From Lachnospiraceae bacterium (GTDB lineage: Bacteria; Bacillota; Clostridia; Lachnospirales; Lachnospiraceae): a stretch of DNA of 64,000 nucleotides. This document shows positions 41,406 to 50,105 of the stretch, piece after piece. The notes under the pieces were generated by a model, which saw only the letters and a program-made list of their open reading frames with translations, was not told the DNA's origin and did not search any database. Position 1 is the first letter of the stretch; every line of letters starts with the position of its first letter. Position numbers and translations under genes: made by a program. The DNA lies in the NCBI GenBank assembly GCA_017518185.1, contig JAFWWB010000069.1, positions 1 to 64,000 of the forward strand, given 5' to 3'.

Positions 41406-42125
41406 ATGGATATACTTTATATCGTAATGCCGGCGTATAACGAAGAAGCCAATATCGAAAAAGTCGTCCGTGAATGGGCAGCGCAGCTTGAGGGAAAGGA
41501 TCCTGCCTCAAGGCTGGTGGTGGCCGATGCGGGCTCCACCGATCACACCCATGAGATACTGGAGGGGCTTAAGAAGGAGCTTACGCAGCTTGAGATACTC
41601 GGGGATACGGAGAAGCAGCACGGTCCCAAGCTCATGTCCCTTTATTCATATGCCTGCAAAAGCAGAGCGGACTATGTGTTCCAGACGGATTCCGACGGGC
41701 AGACGGATCCGGAGGAGTTTGAGGCTTTCTGGCGCAAGCGCAGGAAATATGAGGCGCTGATCGGAAGAAGGCCCGTCAGGGGCGACGGCGCTTCCAGGGC
41801 TATGGTTGAAAAAGTGGTATGTCTTCTGCTGTTCTTTATCTTCGGCGTCAAGGTGCCGGATGCGAACGCGCCCTTCAGGCTCATGAGGAGCAGCCTTCTG
41901 GAAAGATATCTGGACAGGCTTCCGGACGATTATGCGATACCCAATATAATGTTTACGGCGTATTTCGCCTTTTACCGCGAGAACATAGCCTTCAGGGCCA
42001 TAAGCTTTAAGGAGCGAAGCGGCGGAGAAAACTCCATCAACATACCGAAGATCTTCGTGATGGGCGTAAGGGCACTGAAGGAATTTGCCGTTTTCAGGTC
42101 AAAGATGAAGCGGCCTCGCGGTTGA
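41406..42125 (+). CDS. Glycosyltransferase family 2 (DPM1/DolP-mannosyltransferase type)
   Basis: A 239-residue GT-A fold transferase. The N-terminus ILYIVMPAYNEEANIEKV and the metal-binding DSDGQTDP are typical of GT2 enzymes acting on polyprenyl-phosphate acceptors. Two short hydrophobic segments near residues 140-150 and 180-192 may touch the membrane. AGGAGG lies about 11 bases upstream of the ATG. It directly follows the tRNA terminator. The -35 of the next operon overlaps its stop codon. Confidence 0.82.
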   Translation: MDILYIVMPAYNEEANIEKVVREWAAQLEGKDPASRLVVADAGSTDHTHEILEGLKKELTQLEILGDTEKQHGPKLMSLYSYACKSRADYVFQTDSDGQTDPEEFEAFWRKRRKYEALIGRRPVRGDGASRAMVEKVVCLLLFFIFGVKVPDANAPFRLMRSSLLERYLDRLPDDYAIPNIMFTAYFAFYRENIAFRAISFKERSGGENSINIPKIFVMGVRALKEFAVFRSKMKRPRG

Positions 42126-42150
42126 CGTAAAAGGCTGCGTACCCTATAAT
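42122..42150 (+). promoter_or_regulatory. Promoter of the yicC-remA-gmk operon
   Basis: TTGACG (42122-42127), a 17-bp spacer and TATAAT (42145-42150) stand 41 bases ahead of yicC. It may drive the whole 14-kb collinear run. Confidence 0.75.
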
Positions 42151-42191
42151 ATAAAGGATACGTTTTTCTTGTGGGAAAATGGGGGAATGAT

Positions 42192-43070
42192 ATGATAAGG
42201 AGCATGACAGGTTACGGCAGGTGTGAGAAGGAGCTTCACGGAAGACGGCTTTCGGTGGAGATCAAATCCGTGAACCACCGCTATCTGGATGTGAGCATAA
42301 AGCTGCCGCGGCGTTTTAACGCCTTCGACGGCATGCTGAGGAGCCTTCTGAAGGAATATACCGAGAGAGGAAAGGCCGATATATATGTGAGCTGCGAGGA
42401 GCTTTCCGGCGGCGCAGGCAGTCTTAAATATGACAGCGCCCTTGCAGGGGAATACATGAAGTACCTGAAGCAGATGGCCGGGGATTTCGGCATCGAGGGC
42501 GAGGTGAGCCTGGGTCTGCTGGCCCGCTTTCCCGATGTTTTCACCACCGGGGATGAAGAAGCGGACGAGGAAGAGCTGAAGGCAGATCTGGAGGAGGTCT
42601 TCCGCGAGGCTGCTTCGGCTTTCAGCGAATGCCGCAGGGCAGAGGGCGAAAATCTGGCAAAGGACATGCTGGATAAGCTTGACTACATGGAAGAGACGGT
42701 GGCGCAGATAGTGGAGCGTTCGCCGCAGCTGGTGGGAGAATACAGGAAAAAGCTGGAAGATAAGATACGCGAGGTCATAGGGGATGCGTCGATAGATGAA
42801 GCAAGGCTCATGACCGAGCTTACCATATATGCGGACAGGGTCTGCGTGGATGAGGAGATGGTGAGGCTTAAGAGCCACATCACAGCCATGCGGAGCGAAC
42901 TTAAGAGTGGCGGCGCCGTGGGCAGAAAGCTTGATTTCATTGCGCAGGAGATGAACAGGGAAGCCAATACCACCCTGTCGAAGATGAACGATCCCTCCAT
43001 CACTGATGCGGCCATAGGACTGAAGACCTGCATCGAAAAGATAAGGGAGCAGGTACAGAATCTGGAGTAA
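42192..43070 (+). CDS. yicC: YicC/YloC family endoribonuclease
   Basis: A 292-residue protein with the family N-terminus MIRSMTGYGR, SVEIKSVNHRYLDVSIKLPR, and the C-terminal GRKLDFIAQEMNREANTLSK-like motif (here NREANTTLSKM). Characterised YicC cleaves RNA. ATG at 42192 is preferred over the GTG at 42171. The stop overlaps the remA start by one base. The order yicC-remA-gmk-rpoZ is conserved in Firmicutes. Confidence 0.93.
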   Translation: MIRSMTGYGRCEKELHGRRLSVEIKSVNHRYLDVSIKLPRRFNAFDGMLRSLLKEYTERGKADIYVSCEELSGGAGSLKYDSALAGEYMKYLKQMAGDFGIEGEVSLGLLARFPDVFTTGDEEADEEELKADLEEVFREAASAFSECRRAEGENLAKDMLDKLDYMEETVAQIVERSPQLVGEYRKKLEDKIREVIGDASIDEARLMTELTIYADRVCVDEEMVRLKSHITAMRSELKSGGAVGRKLDFIAQEMNREANTTLSKMNDPSITDAAIGLKTCIEKIREQVQNLE

Positions 43071-43339
43071 TGGGAAGACTGATAAACATCGGCTTCGGCA
43101 ATGTGGTGAATGAGGACAAGATCATAGCCATAGTCCATCCCGAAGCGGCCCCGGTAAAACGCATGGTGGCCCATGCAAAAGAAGAGCACATGACAGTGGA
43201 TGCCACCCAGGGGCGCAGGACCAAAGCCGTTATAGTTATGGAAGGTCATCAGATAGTGCTCTCCGCGCTCATGCCGGAGACCATTTTTGCCAGGGCCGGA
43301 GGCCGGGGGGCAAGAGAGGAGGCTGCCGATGAAACGTGA
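43070..43339 (+). CDS. remA: RemA family extracellular matrix regulator
   Basis: An 89-residue RemA/DUF370 protein: INIGFGNVVNEDKIIAIV and TVDATQGRRTKAVIVMEGHQIVLSAL are the family core. Bacillus RemA is an unusual ring-forming DNA-binding protein that activates biofilm matrix genes. Here it lies a few genes upstream of a surface-glycan cluster in the same orientation, which is suggestive but not proof of control. The end overlaps gmk by 11 bases. Confidence 0.92.
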   Translation: MGRLINIGFGNVVNEDKIIAIVHPEAAPVKRMVAHAKEEHMTVDATQGRRTKAVIVMEGHQIVLSALMPETIFARAGGRGAREEAADET

Positions 43340-43967
43340 CGGGATACTTGTTGTGATATCAGGTTTTGCGGGAGCCGGAAAGGGAACCGTGGTCAAAGGC
43401 CTGATGGAGAGACATGAGGGCTATGCCCTTTCGGTATCAATGACCACCAGGGCACCCAGACCCGGCGAAAAAGAAGGGGTCTCCTATTTCTTCACCGATA
43501 AAGAGCATTTTGAAAAGACCATAGCGGAAAACGGGCTTGTGGAGTATGCTCAGTACTGCGGTAACTATTACGGGACTCCCAGGGCCTATGTGGAGGAGAA
43601 GCTTTCAGAAGGCCTGGATGTCATACTGGAGATAGAGATCCAGGGAGCCATGAAGATAAAGAAGCTCTTCCCCGATTCGCTGCTGCTCTTTGTGATGCCG
43701 CCTTCAGCGCAGATACTTAAGGAAAGGCTCACGGGCCGGGGAACCGAGACTCCCGAGGTCATCAAGCAGCGCATGGACAGGGCTGCGGGTGAGTCCGAAG
43801 GGATTGAGGATTACGATTACATACTGATAAACGATACAGTAGACAGATGTGTGGAAGAAGCCCATGCCGTTATCACCGCATCCCATGCCAGACCGAAGCG
43901 GAACCTGGCGCTGATAGAGCAGATGCGCGCCGATCTTAAAAAAATGGCAGAGGAAAAAGATATTTAA
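43329..43967 (+). CDS. gmk: Guanylate kinase
   Basis: A 212-residue GMP kinase with P-loop SGFAGAGKGT, GMP-binding SVSMTTRAPRPGE and EYAQYCGNYYGTP. The P-loop varies slightly from the common SGPSGVGKGT form but keeps GxxGxGKGT. ATG at 43329 with GAGGAGG upstream is preferred over 43287, which lies within remA. rpoZ follows after 13 bases. Confidence 0.95.
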   Translation: MKRDGILVVISGFAGAGKGTVVKGLMERHEGYALSVSMTTRAPRPGEKEGVSYFFTDKEHFEKTIAENGLVEYAQYCGNYYGTPRAYVEEKLSEGLDVILEIEIQGAMKIKKLFPDSLLLFVMPPSAQILKERLTGRGTETPEVIKQRMDRAAGESEGIEDYDYILINDTVDRCVEEAHAVITASHARPKRNLALIEQMRADLKKMAEEKDI

Positions 43968-43980
43968 GGAGGATACTACT

Positions 43981-44223
43981 ATGATGCTGCATCCGTCATA
44001 TACCGATCTGATGGAGGTCGTGAACAGCCAGGCTGAGGGCGCAGACGGGGATAATCCCGTGGTCAGCTCCCGTTATTCCATAGTCATGGCTACCGCTAAG
44101 AGGGCAAGACAGATCATCGACGGCGATGAGCCCATGGTGCATGCAAAGGGCAAGAAGCCCTTATCCATCGCGGTGGAGGAGCTGGCAAAGTCCAGGATAA
44201 GAATACTCGGGGACGAGGAATAA
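43981..44223 (+). CDS. rpoZ: RNA polymerase omega subunit
   Basis: An 80-residue omega subunit that helps assemble RNA polymerase. NPVVSSRYSIVMATAKRARQI is the conserved helix, followed by KPLSIAVEELAKSRI. AAGGAGG lies 7 bases before the start. Position between gmk and rimO fits the usual Clostridia order. Confidence 0.92.
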   Translation: MMLHPSYTDLMEVVNSQAEGADGDNPVVSSRYSIVMATAKRARQIIDGDEPMVHAKGKKPLSIAVEELAKSRIRILGDEE

Positions 44224-44245
44224 ATTGCCGTCTGAAGGCAGACAA

Positions 44246-45592
44246 ATGAAACTGATGCTCCTGTCCCTGGGCTGCGACAAGAACCTGGTGGATTCGGAGA
44301 TGATGACAGCCGCCCTGTCGGAAGCGGGCTTTGAGCTCACGGATGAGGCGTCGGAGGCAGAGGTCATCGTTGTGAACACCTGCAGCTTTATCATGGACGC
44401 AAAAGAGGAGAGCATAAACGCCCTCATCGAATGCGGAAGGATGAAGGAGGAGGGTGTATGCCGCGTACTCATTGCGGCGGGCTGTCTGGCCCAGCGTTAC
44501 GCGGCGGAGATAAAAGAAGAACTTCCTGAGGTGGATGCCCTGGTGGGTACCGCCTCCTTTGACAGGATAGTTGAGGTGGCGGAGGCAGCCCTTAAGGGAC
44601 AGCCCTTCGATGCCATGGAAGATATGAACCGTCTGGTGTGCGGGAAGCGCAGGCTCCTTTCCACAGGCGGTCATTATGCGTATCTGAAGATAGCAGAGGG
44701 CTGCGACAAGCGCTGCAGCTACTGCGCGATCCCTTCCTTCAGGGGAAGATACCGTTCGGTGCCGGAAGAGATACTGGTCTCGGAGGCGGAGACCCTTGCG
44801 GCGGGAGGCGTATCGGAGCTCATAGTGGTGGCCCAGGAGACCACTGTCTACGGCGCGGATCTCTACGGAAAGCCCTCACTGCCCAGGCTTCTTAAGAAGC
44901 TTGCCGCAGTGGACGGTCTTAACTGGATACGTATACTTTACGCCTATCCCGAAGATATCGATGATGAGCTCATAGAGCTGATGGCAACGGAAAAGAAGAT
45001 ATGTCCGTATCTGGATCTGCCCATACAGCACTGTGAGGACCGTATCCTTAAGGAGATGGGAAGGCGCAGCCGCAAGGAAGAGCTGTGCGCCCTTATAGAA
45101 AAGCTCAGGAACAGGATACCGGGCATAGCCTTAAGGACTTCCCTCATAACCGGTTTTCCCGGGGAGACGGAGGAAGAGTTTGAGGCGCTGAAAAGCTTTG
45201 TTTCGGAAATGCGTTTTGACAGGCTGGGGGCCTTTGCCTATTCCGCTGAGGAGGGCACGAAGGCAGCCCTTATGCCGGGGCAGATACCGGAAGAGCTCAG
45301 GGCAGAGCGCCGGGATGAGATAATGCGCATCCAGAGCGGCATAGCGGAGGAGATATCCCGGGGACTTGTGGGAAAGAAGCTTCGCTGCATCGTAGAGGGC
45401 AGATTACCCGAGGACGATACCCTGGTACTCCGGAGCTACAGGGATGCGCCTGACGTTGACGGATATGTTTTTGCCCGGTGCGGGCGGGACATAATGAGCG
45501 GAACGCCTGTGGAAGTCAGGATCACCGGCTGCGACGGTTATGATCTGACAGGCGTCATAGAGGACGGAGGGGATGATGAACCTTCCCAATAG
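44246..45592 (+). CDS. rimO: Ribosomal protein S12 methylthiotransferase RimO
   Basis: A 448-residue radical-SAM enzyme adding a methylthio group to Asp of S12. The N-terminal domain holds three Fe-S Cys (LGCDKN, NTCSFI, AGCLAQ), the radical-SAM site is CDKRCSYC, and a TRAM domain ends the protein. ATG at 44246 is taken; TTG at 44225 is an alternative. A small hairpin GTCTG/CAGAC (44230-44243) lies in the start region. pgsA begins 20 bases inside its end. Confidence 0.95.
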   Translation: MKLMLLSLGCDKNLVDSEMMTAALSEAGFELTDEASEAEVIVVNTCSFIMDAKEESINALIECGRMKEEGVCRVLIAAGCLAQRYAAEIKEELPEVDALVGTASFDRIVEVAEAALKGQPFDAMEDMNRLVCGKRRLLSTGGHYAYLKIAEGCDKRCSYCAIPSFRGRYRSVPEEILVSEAETLAAGGVSELIVVAQETTVYGADLYGKPSLPRLLKKLAAVDGLNWIRILYAYPEDIDDELIELMATEKKICPYLDLPIQHCEDRILKEMGRRSRKEELCALIEKLRNRIPGIALRTSLITGFPGETEEEFEALKSFVSEMRFDRLGAFAYSAEEGTKAALMPGQIPEELRAERRDEIMRIQSGIAEEISRGLVGKKLRCIVEGRLPEDDTLVLRSYRDAPDVDGYVFARCGRDIMSGTPVEVRITGCDGYDLTGVIEDGGDDEPSQ

Positions 45593-46130
45593 ATTAACGA
45601 CTTTAAGGGTAATACTGATACCGTTTTTCATAGTTTTTCTTATGACCGGTCTTGCGGGGGAGGCTTCCCGCTGGATCGCTCTCGGCATTTTCGCCGCTGC
45701 TTCGTTTACCGATTTCCTTGACGGCTATATAGCCAGAAAAAAGGGACTCATAACCAATTTCGGAAAATTCATGGATCCGCTGGCAGACAAGCTGCTGGTG
45801 TGTTCAGCCATGGTCTGTTTTGTTGAGCTCGGGCGCATGCCTGCCTGGATAGTGGTGATCATCATTGCCAGGGAGTTCATAATAAGCGGCTTCAGGCTGG
45901 TGGCGGCCGAGCAGGGCCGTGTCATCGCCGCGGGCTGGTGGGGCAAGTTCAAGACAGCCTTTACCATGATCATGGAGATCTTCATGATAATGAACATCGA
46001 AAAGCTTCAGCTTGTGACGGATATACTGATGTACATATCCCTGGCGCTCACGCTCATATCCCTTGCGGATTATCTGGTGAGGAACAGGGATGTGCTCAAA
46101 GAGGATAAAGAGATAAAAAAGGAGAAGTGA
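45573..46130 (+). CDS. pgsA: CDP-diacylglycerol-glycerol-3-phosphate 3-phosphatidyltransferase
   Basis: A 185-residue integral membrane enzyme making phosphatidylglycerophosphate. NLPNRLTTLRV opens the protein and the CDP-alcohol motif DFLDGYIARKKGLITNFGKF followed by MDPLAD is complete. Several hydrophobic helices follow. The start lies inside the end of rimO and cinA begins 1 base after the stop, so translation is coupled. Confidence 0.95.
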   Translation: MMNLPNRLTTLRVILIPFFIVFLMTGLAGEASRWIALGIFAAASFTDFLDGYIARKKGLITNFGKFMDPLADKLLVCSAMVCFVELGRMPAWIVVIIIAREFIISGFRLVAAEQGRVIAAGWWGKFKTAFTMIMEIFMIMNIEKLQLVTDILMYISLALTLISLADYLVRNRDVLKEDKEIKKEK

Positions 46131-46131
46131 T

Positions 46132-47439
46132 ATGACTGCGGAGACCGTATGTGTAGGAACCGAGATACTGCTGGGAAATATTGTAAACACCAATGCGGCC
46201 TATCTTGCCGGACAGTATGCGGCTCTGGGCATAGCTTCCTATTACCAGACCGCAGTGGGTGACAACGAGGAGCGTATCATGGCTGCCATAGGCGCCGCCC
46301 TTTCAAGAGGCAGCGACCTGGTGGTGATAAACGGCGGACTGGGGCCCACCCAGGACGATATAACGAAGGACTGCACCGCAAAGCTGCTTGGCAGGACTCT
46401 CTATGAGGACGCCGAGAGTTTTTCCAGGATCAAGGAGTTCTTCGGAAAGAGGGGCAGCAGCATGTCAGCGAACAATGCCCGTCAGGCTCTGGTGGTCAAG
46501 GGTTCGGAGATACTGCCCAATGATAACGGTCTGGCTCCCGGCATGTTCATAGAACTCAAGAAGGCCGAGAGCAAAAAATTCGGATCGGAGAAAAAGCAGT
46601 ATCTGATGCTCCTGCCCGGTCCTCCCGAAGAGCTCAGGATAATGTGGGAAAAGTATTCCGTTCCCATCTTAAGGAAGCTCACGGGCAGCGTGATCTATTC
46701 CGCCATGGTGAAGGTCTGCGGACGTTCCGAGAGCGAGGTGGCGGATATACTGGACGACCTTATCACAAACAGCAAAGAGGTAACGGTGGCGCCCTATGCG
46801 AAGACAGGAGAGGTGCACCTCCGTGTCACTGCTGCAGCCTCAGATGAAAAGGATGCGAAGAAGCTGGTGAAGCCGGTGGTGAAGGAGATCAAAAGCCGGC
46901 TGGGAGACAGCGTATATACCACCCATGAAGAGACCAGCCTGGAGCAGTCGGTGGTGGATCTTTTACTTGCGAACAAGCTTACCGTGACCACGGCGGAATC
47001 CTGTACCGGCGGCCTGGTGGCGGGAAGGCTCATCAATGTGCCGGGTGTTTCCGAGATCTTCAAATCCGGCTATATCACCTATTCCAACAAGGCAAAAAGA
47101 AAGATAATAGGCGTTAAGAAGAAGACGCTCCAGAAATTCGGTGCGGTAAGCGCTGAAGTAGTCAAGGAGATGGCAGAGGGCGTGGCCTTCTACTCCAGGG
47201 CTGATGTTTCCGTGGCGGTATCCGGCATAGCGGGACCTGACGGAGGTTCGGAGGAAAAGCCCGTGGGGCTTGTGTATATAGGCGTTAACGTCTGCGGACA
47301 TGTAACGGTAAAGGAGTATCATTTCTCCGGCAACAGGGAAAAGATCAGGAATAATTCGGTGGCGCATGCGCTGATACTCATGAGACAGTGCATACTGGAG
47401 TATTACAGCAGGCTCACCTTCGGCGAGGCAGAGCAATGA
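46132..47439 (+). CDS. cinA: Competence/damage-inducible protein CinA
   Basis: A 435-residue CinA with an N-terminal MoaB/MogA-like domain (VGTEILLGNIVNTNAAYLA, NGGLGPTQDDITKD) and a C-terminal NMN amidohydrolase domain (TTAESCTGGLVAGRL, AVSGIAGPDGG). It recycles pyridine nucleotides and is linked to competence in Firmicutes. The stop overlaps the next start (ATGA), so the surface-glycan genes that follow are on the same message. Confidence 0.94.
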   Translation: MTAETVCVGTEILLGNIVNTNAAYLAGQYAALGIASYYQTAVGDNEERIMAAIGAALSRGSDLVVINGGLGPTQDDITKDCTAKLLGRTLYEDAESFSRIKEFFGKRGSSMSANNARQALVVKGSEILPNDNGLAPGMFIELKKAESKKFGSEKKQYLMLLPGPPEELRIMWEKYSVPILRKLTGSVIYSAMVKVCGRSESEVADILDDLITNSKEVTVAPYAKTGEVHLRVTAAASDEKDAKKLVKPVVKEIKSRLGDSVYTTHEETSLEQSVVDLLLANKLTVTTAESCTGGLVAGRLINVPGVSEIFKSGYITYSNKAKRKIIGVKKKTLQKFGAVSAEVVKEMAEGVAFYSRADVSVAVSGIAGPDGGSEEKPVGLVYIGVNVCGHVTVKEYHFSGNREKIRNNSVAHALILMRQCILEYYSRLTFGEAEQ

Positions 47440-48215
47440 AGACGGTGATACTGGCGGGAGGCTACGGCACCCGCATAAGCGAGGAAAGCCATCTGAAGCC
47501 CAAGCCCATGATAGAGATAGGCGGCAAGCCCATACTCTGGCATATAATGAAGGAGTATTCCTATTACGGCTTCAATGATTTCGTGATCTGCGCAGGCTAC
47601 AAGCAGCAGGTCATAAAGGAGTGGTTCGCCAACTATTATCTCCATAACAGCGATGTCACCTTTGATTTCACGGACGGGGGGAAGATGCAGGTCCACAGCA
47701 ATGCCTCCGAGCCCTGGAAGGTGACCATAGTGGACACCGGCCTGGACACCATGACCGGCGGCCGTATCAGGCGCATAAGACCCTATGTGGGGGATGAGAC
47801 CTTCTTCATGACCTACGGCGACGGGGTCAGCGACCTGAACATAAAGGACCTTCTGGAATTCCACAAGAAGCACGGAAAGATCGCAACCCTTACGGCGGTG
47901 GCGGTGGGCCAGCGCTTCGGCGTGCTGGACATAGAAGAGGAGAGCAGCCTTGTAAGCTCCTTCCGTGAAAAAGATGTGGAGGATTCCAGCCGTATAAATG
48001 TGGGCTACATGGTATTTGAGCCCGGCATATTTGATTATCTGGACGGTGACGGGACCGTGCTTGAAAAGGACACACTGAACAGGCTGGCCACTGCCGGCGA
48101 ACTGGCAGCCTACCGCTACGACGGCTTCTGGGGCTGCATGGACACCAAGAGGGAAAAGGACAAGCTGGACAGTCTGGTGCTGCAGGGAGCGGCGCCCTGG
48201 ATGAGATGGGAGTGA
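47436..48215 (+). CDS. rfbF: Glucose-1-phosphate cytidylyltransferase
   Basis: A 259-residue nucleotidyltransferase with VILAGGYGTRISEESHLKPK and EIGGKPILWHIMKEYSYYG, the signature of RfbF, which makes CDP-glucose. The product feeds CDP-dideoxyhexose or related sugars. The expected next enzyme, CDP-glucose 4,6-dehydratase (RfbG), is not in the window, so the fate of CDP-glucose is unclear. Start overlaps the cinA stop by four bases. The TPP enzyme follows after 3 bases. Confidence 0.93.
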   Translation: MKTVILAGGYGTRISEESHLKPKPMIEIGGKPILWHIMKEYSYYGFNDFVICAGYKQQVIKEWFANYYLHNSDVTFDFTDGGKMQVHSNASEPWKVTIVDTGLDTMTGGRIRRIRPYVGDETFFMTYGDGVSDLNIKDLLEFHKKHGKIATLTAVAVGQRFGVLDIEEESSLVSSFREKDVEDSSRINVGYMVFEPGIFDYLDGDGTVLEKDTLNRLATAGELAAYRYDGFWGCMDTKREKDKLDSLVLQGAAPWMRWE

Positions 48216-48218
48216 GAT

Positions 48219-50087
48219 ATGAAAAAAAGGATAGCTGATATCGCAGCTGATTTTCTTGTAGAGAAGGGAATAAGCGACTGTTTCATGGTGGTGGGCGGAG
48301 GAGCCATGCATCTGAATGACGCCCTGGGCCACAAGGAAGGACTGCGGTGCATATTCCAGCATCATGAGCAGGCCAGCGCCATTGCGGCGGAGGGCTATGC
48401 CAGGCTTGAGAACAGGCCGGCGCTCTTATGCGTTACCACCGGACCGGGGGGAACGAACGCCATCACCGGAGTGGTGGGAGCCTGGCTGGATTCCATACCC
48501 ATGTTCGTTCTGTCGGGGCAGGTGCGCTATGATACGACCTCCAGGTACTGTGAGGGCTTTACCGGAGGCATGAAGCTCAGGGCAGTAGGCGACCAGGAGT
48601 ACGACATAACCGAGTCCGTGGCCAATATGTGCAAGTATGCCGTCATGCTGGAGAAGCCGGAGGATATACTCTATCATCTCGAGAGGGCCTGGTATCTTAT
48701 GAAAACGGGCCGTCCCGGACCTGTATGGCTGGACATACCCGTGAACTTCCAGGGCATGGAGATCGAGACCGAAGGCCTTAAGGAGTACGATCCCGCTGAG
48801 GATAAGGGACTGCAGGATATGCCCGGTGAGCTTTCCGAAGACACGGTACGGGAGATACTGGAGCTGATAAAGGATGCGAAACGGCCCGTGTTCTATGCAG
48901 GCTGGGGGATACGTCTCTCAGGCGCCTACGATACCTTCCGCAGGGTGGCGGATAAACTGGGCATACCCGTATGTACTTACTGGGATGCCATCGACCTTAT
49001 AGAAACCGAACATCCCCTGTACTGCGGACGTGCCGGGAACATGGGAGACCGAGCGGGAAACTTTGCCGTGCAGAACGCGGATGTGATACTGGCGGTGGGA
49101 AACCGTCTGCCCATACGTGTTACGGGCTATAATTTCAATACCTGGGCCAGGGAGGCAAAGGTGATAATGGTTGACATAGATGCGGCCGAGCTTAAGAAGC
49201 CCACCATCCATGTGGAGAAGCCCGTGCATGCGGATGCCGCGGATTTCCTGGCAAAGCTTGAAAAACTCCTGGATGCATCGGAGAGCCTGCCGGCCTTTAA
49301 GGCTAAGGACGGACTTGACTGGTGTGAGATATGCCGCGGGTGGAAGCGGGATTATCCCGTGGCCCACGAAGGACATAAGAAAGGACAGGAGGGCTTTGCA
49401 AATGCCTATGCGGCCTTTGACCGTATCAGCAGGAGCCTTCCGGAGGGGAGCGTCACTGTGACCAGCAACGGTACCTGCTGCGTGGCGGGACACCAGAGCT
49501 GGTTCATAAAGAAGGGCAGCAGGTTCTTCAACAATAATGCCATTGCAAGCATGGGCTACGGCCTTCCGGCTGCGATCGGCGCCTGCTATGCAAACGGCTG
49601 CAGGGAGGTGATTTGCCTCGAGGGTGACGGCAGCATCATGATGAACCTGCAGGAACTGCAGACCATTGTGACCTATAAGCTTCCCGTGAAGATATATCTG
49701 ATAAACAATGCGGGCTACCATTCCATAAGGCAGACCCAGACCAACCTGTTCGGGCATCATACAAAGGTCGGCATAGGCCCCGAGAGCGGGGATCTTTCCT
49801 TCCCTTCCTTTGAGAAGCTTTCCGCTGCTTTCGGTATCCCCTATATGGCTGTGCATGACAATGACGGGGTGGAGGGCGGCATAGCCTTTATGGAAAAGGA
49901 GGCAGGTCCGGCCCTGTGCGAGATATTCGTATCGCCGGAGCTTTTCTTCGAGCCCAAGAATTCCGCCAGAAAGACTGCCGAAGGAAAGATCGTCAGTCCG
50001 CCTCTGGAGGATCTGGCTCCCTTCCTTCCCAGGGAGGAGTTCCTGAAGAACATGTATATAGAACCCCTTAAGGAATGCAGGGAATAA
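48219..50087 (+). CDS. Thiamine-diphosphate-dependent enzyme, acetolactate synthase-like
   Basis: A 622-residue member of the ALS/2-oxoacid decarboxylase family. It has the N-terminal TPP pyrimidine domain (HHEQASAIAAEGYAR, TTGPGGTNAITGV), a central domain, and the C-terminal TPP-pyrophosphate domain with GDGSIMMNLQELQTIV ending in NN. Beside an RfbF it may act like YerE, which transfers a two-carbon unit from pyruvate to a CDP-keto-deoxyhexose to make a branched sugar. True acetolactate synthase is less likely, as no ilvN, ilvC or ilvD is near. Confidence 0.8.
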   Translation: MKKRIADIAADFLVEKGISDCFMVVGGGAMHLNDALGHKEGLRCIFQHHEQASAIAAEGYARLENRPALLCVTTGPGGTNAITGVVGAWLDSIPMFVLSGQVRYDTTSRYCEGFTGGMKLRAVGDQEYDITESVANMCKYAVMLEKPEDILYHLERAWYLMKTGRPGPVWLDIPVNFQGMEIETEGLKEYDPAEDKGLQDMPGELSEDTVREILELIKDAKRPVFYAGWGIRLSGAYDTFRRVADKLGIPVCTYWDAIDLIETEHPLYCGRAGNMGDRAGNFAVQNADVILAVGNRLPIRVTGYNFNTWAREAKVIMVDIDAAELKKPTIHVEKPVHADAADFLAKLEKLLDASESLPAFKAKDGLDWCEICRGWKRDYPVAHEGHKKGQEGFANAYAAFDRISRSLPEGSVTVTSNGTCCVAGHQSWFIKKGSRFFNNNAIASMGYGLPAAIGACYANGCREVICLEGDGSIMMNLQELQTIVTYKLPVKIYLINNAGYHSIRQTQTNLFGHHTKVGIGPESGDLSFPSFEKLSAAFGIPYMAVHDNDGVEGGIAFMEKEAGPALCEIFVSPELFFEPKNSARKTAEGKIVSPPLEDLAPFLPREEFLKNMYIEPLKECRE

Positions 50088-50105
50088 AGGAAGAGGTTTT
50101 TAGTG

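Noticed and set aside
48219..50087. Biosynthetic acetolactate synthase large subunit (ilvB)
   Set aside because: No ilvN, ilvC or ilvD is near, and the gene sits in a glycan cluster directly after rfbF with a 3-base gap.
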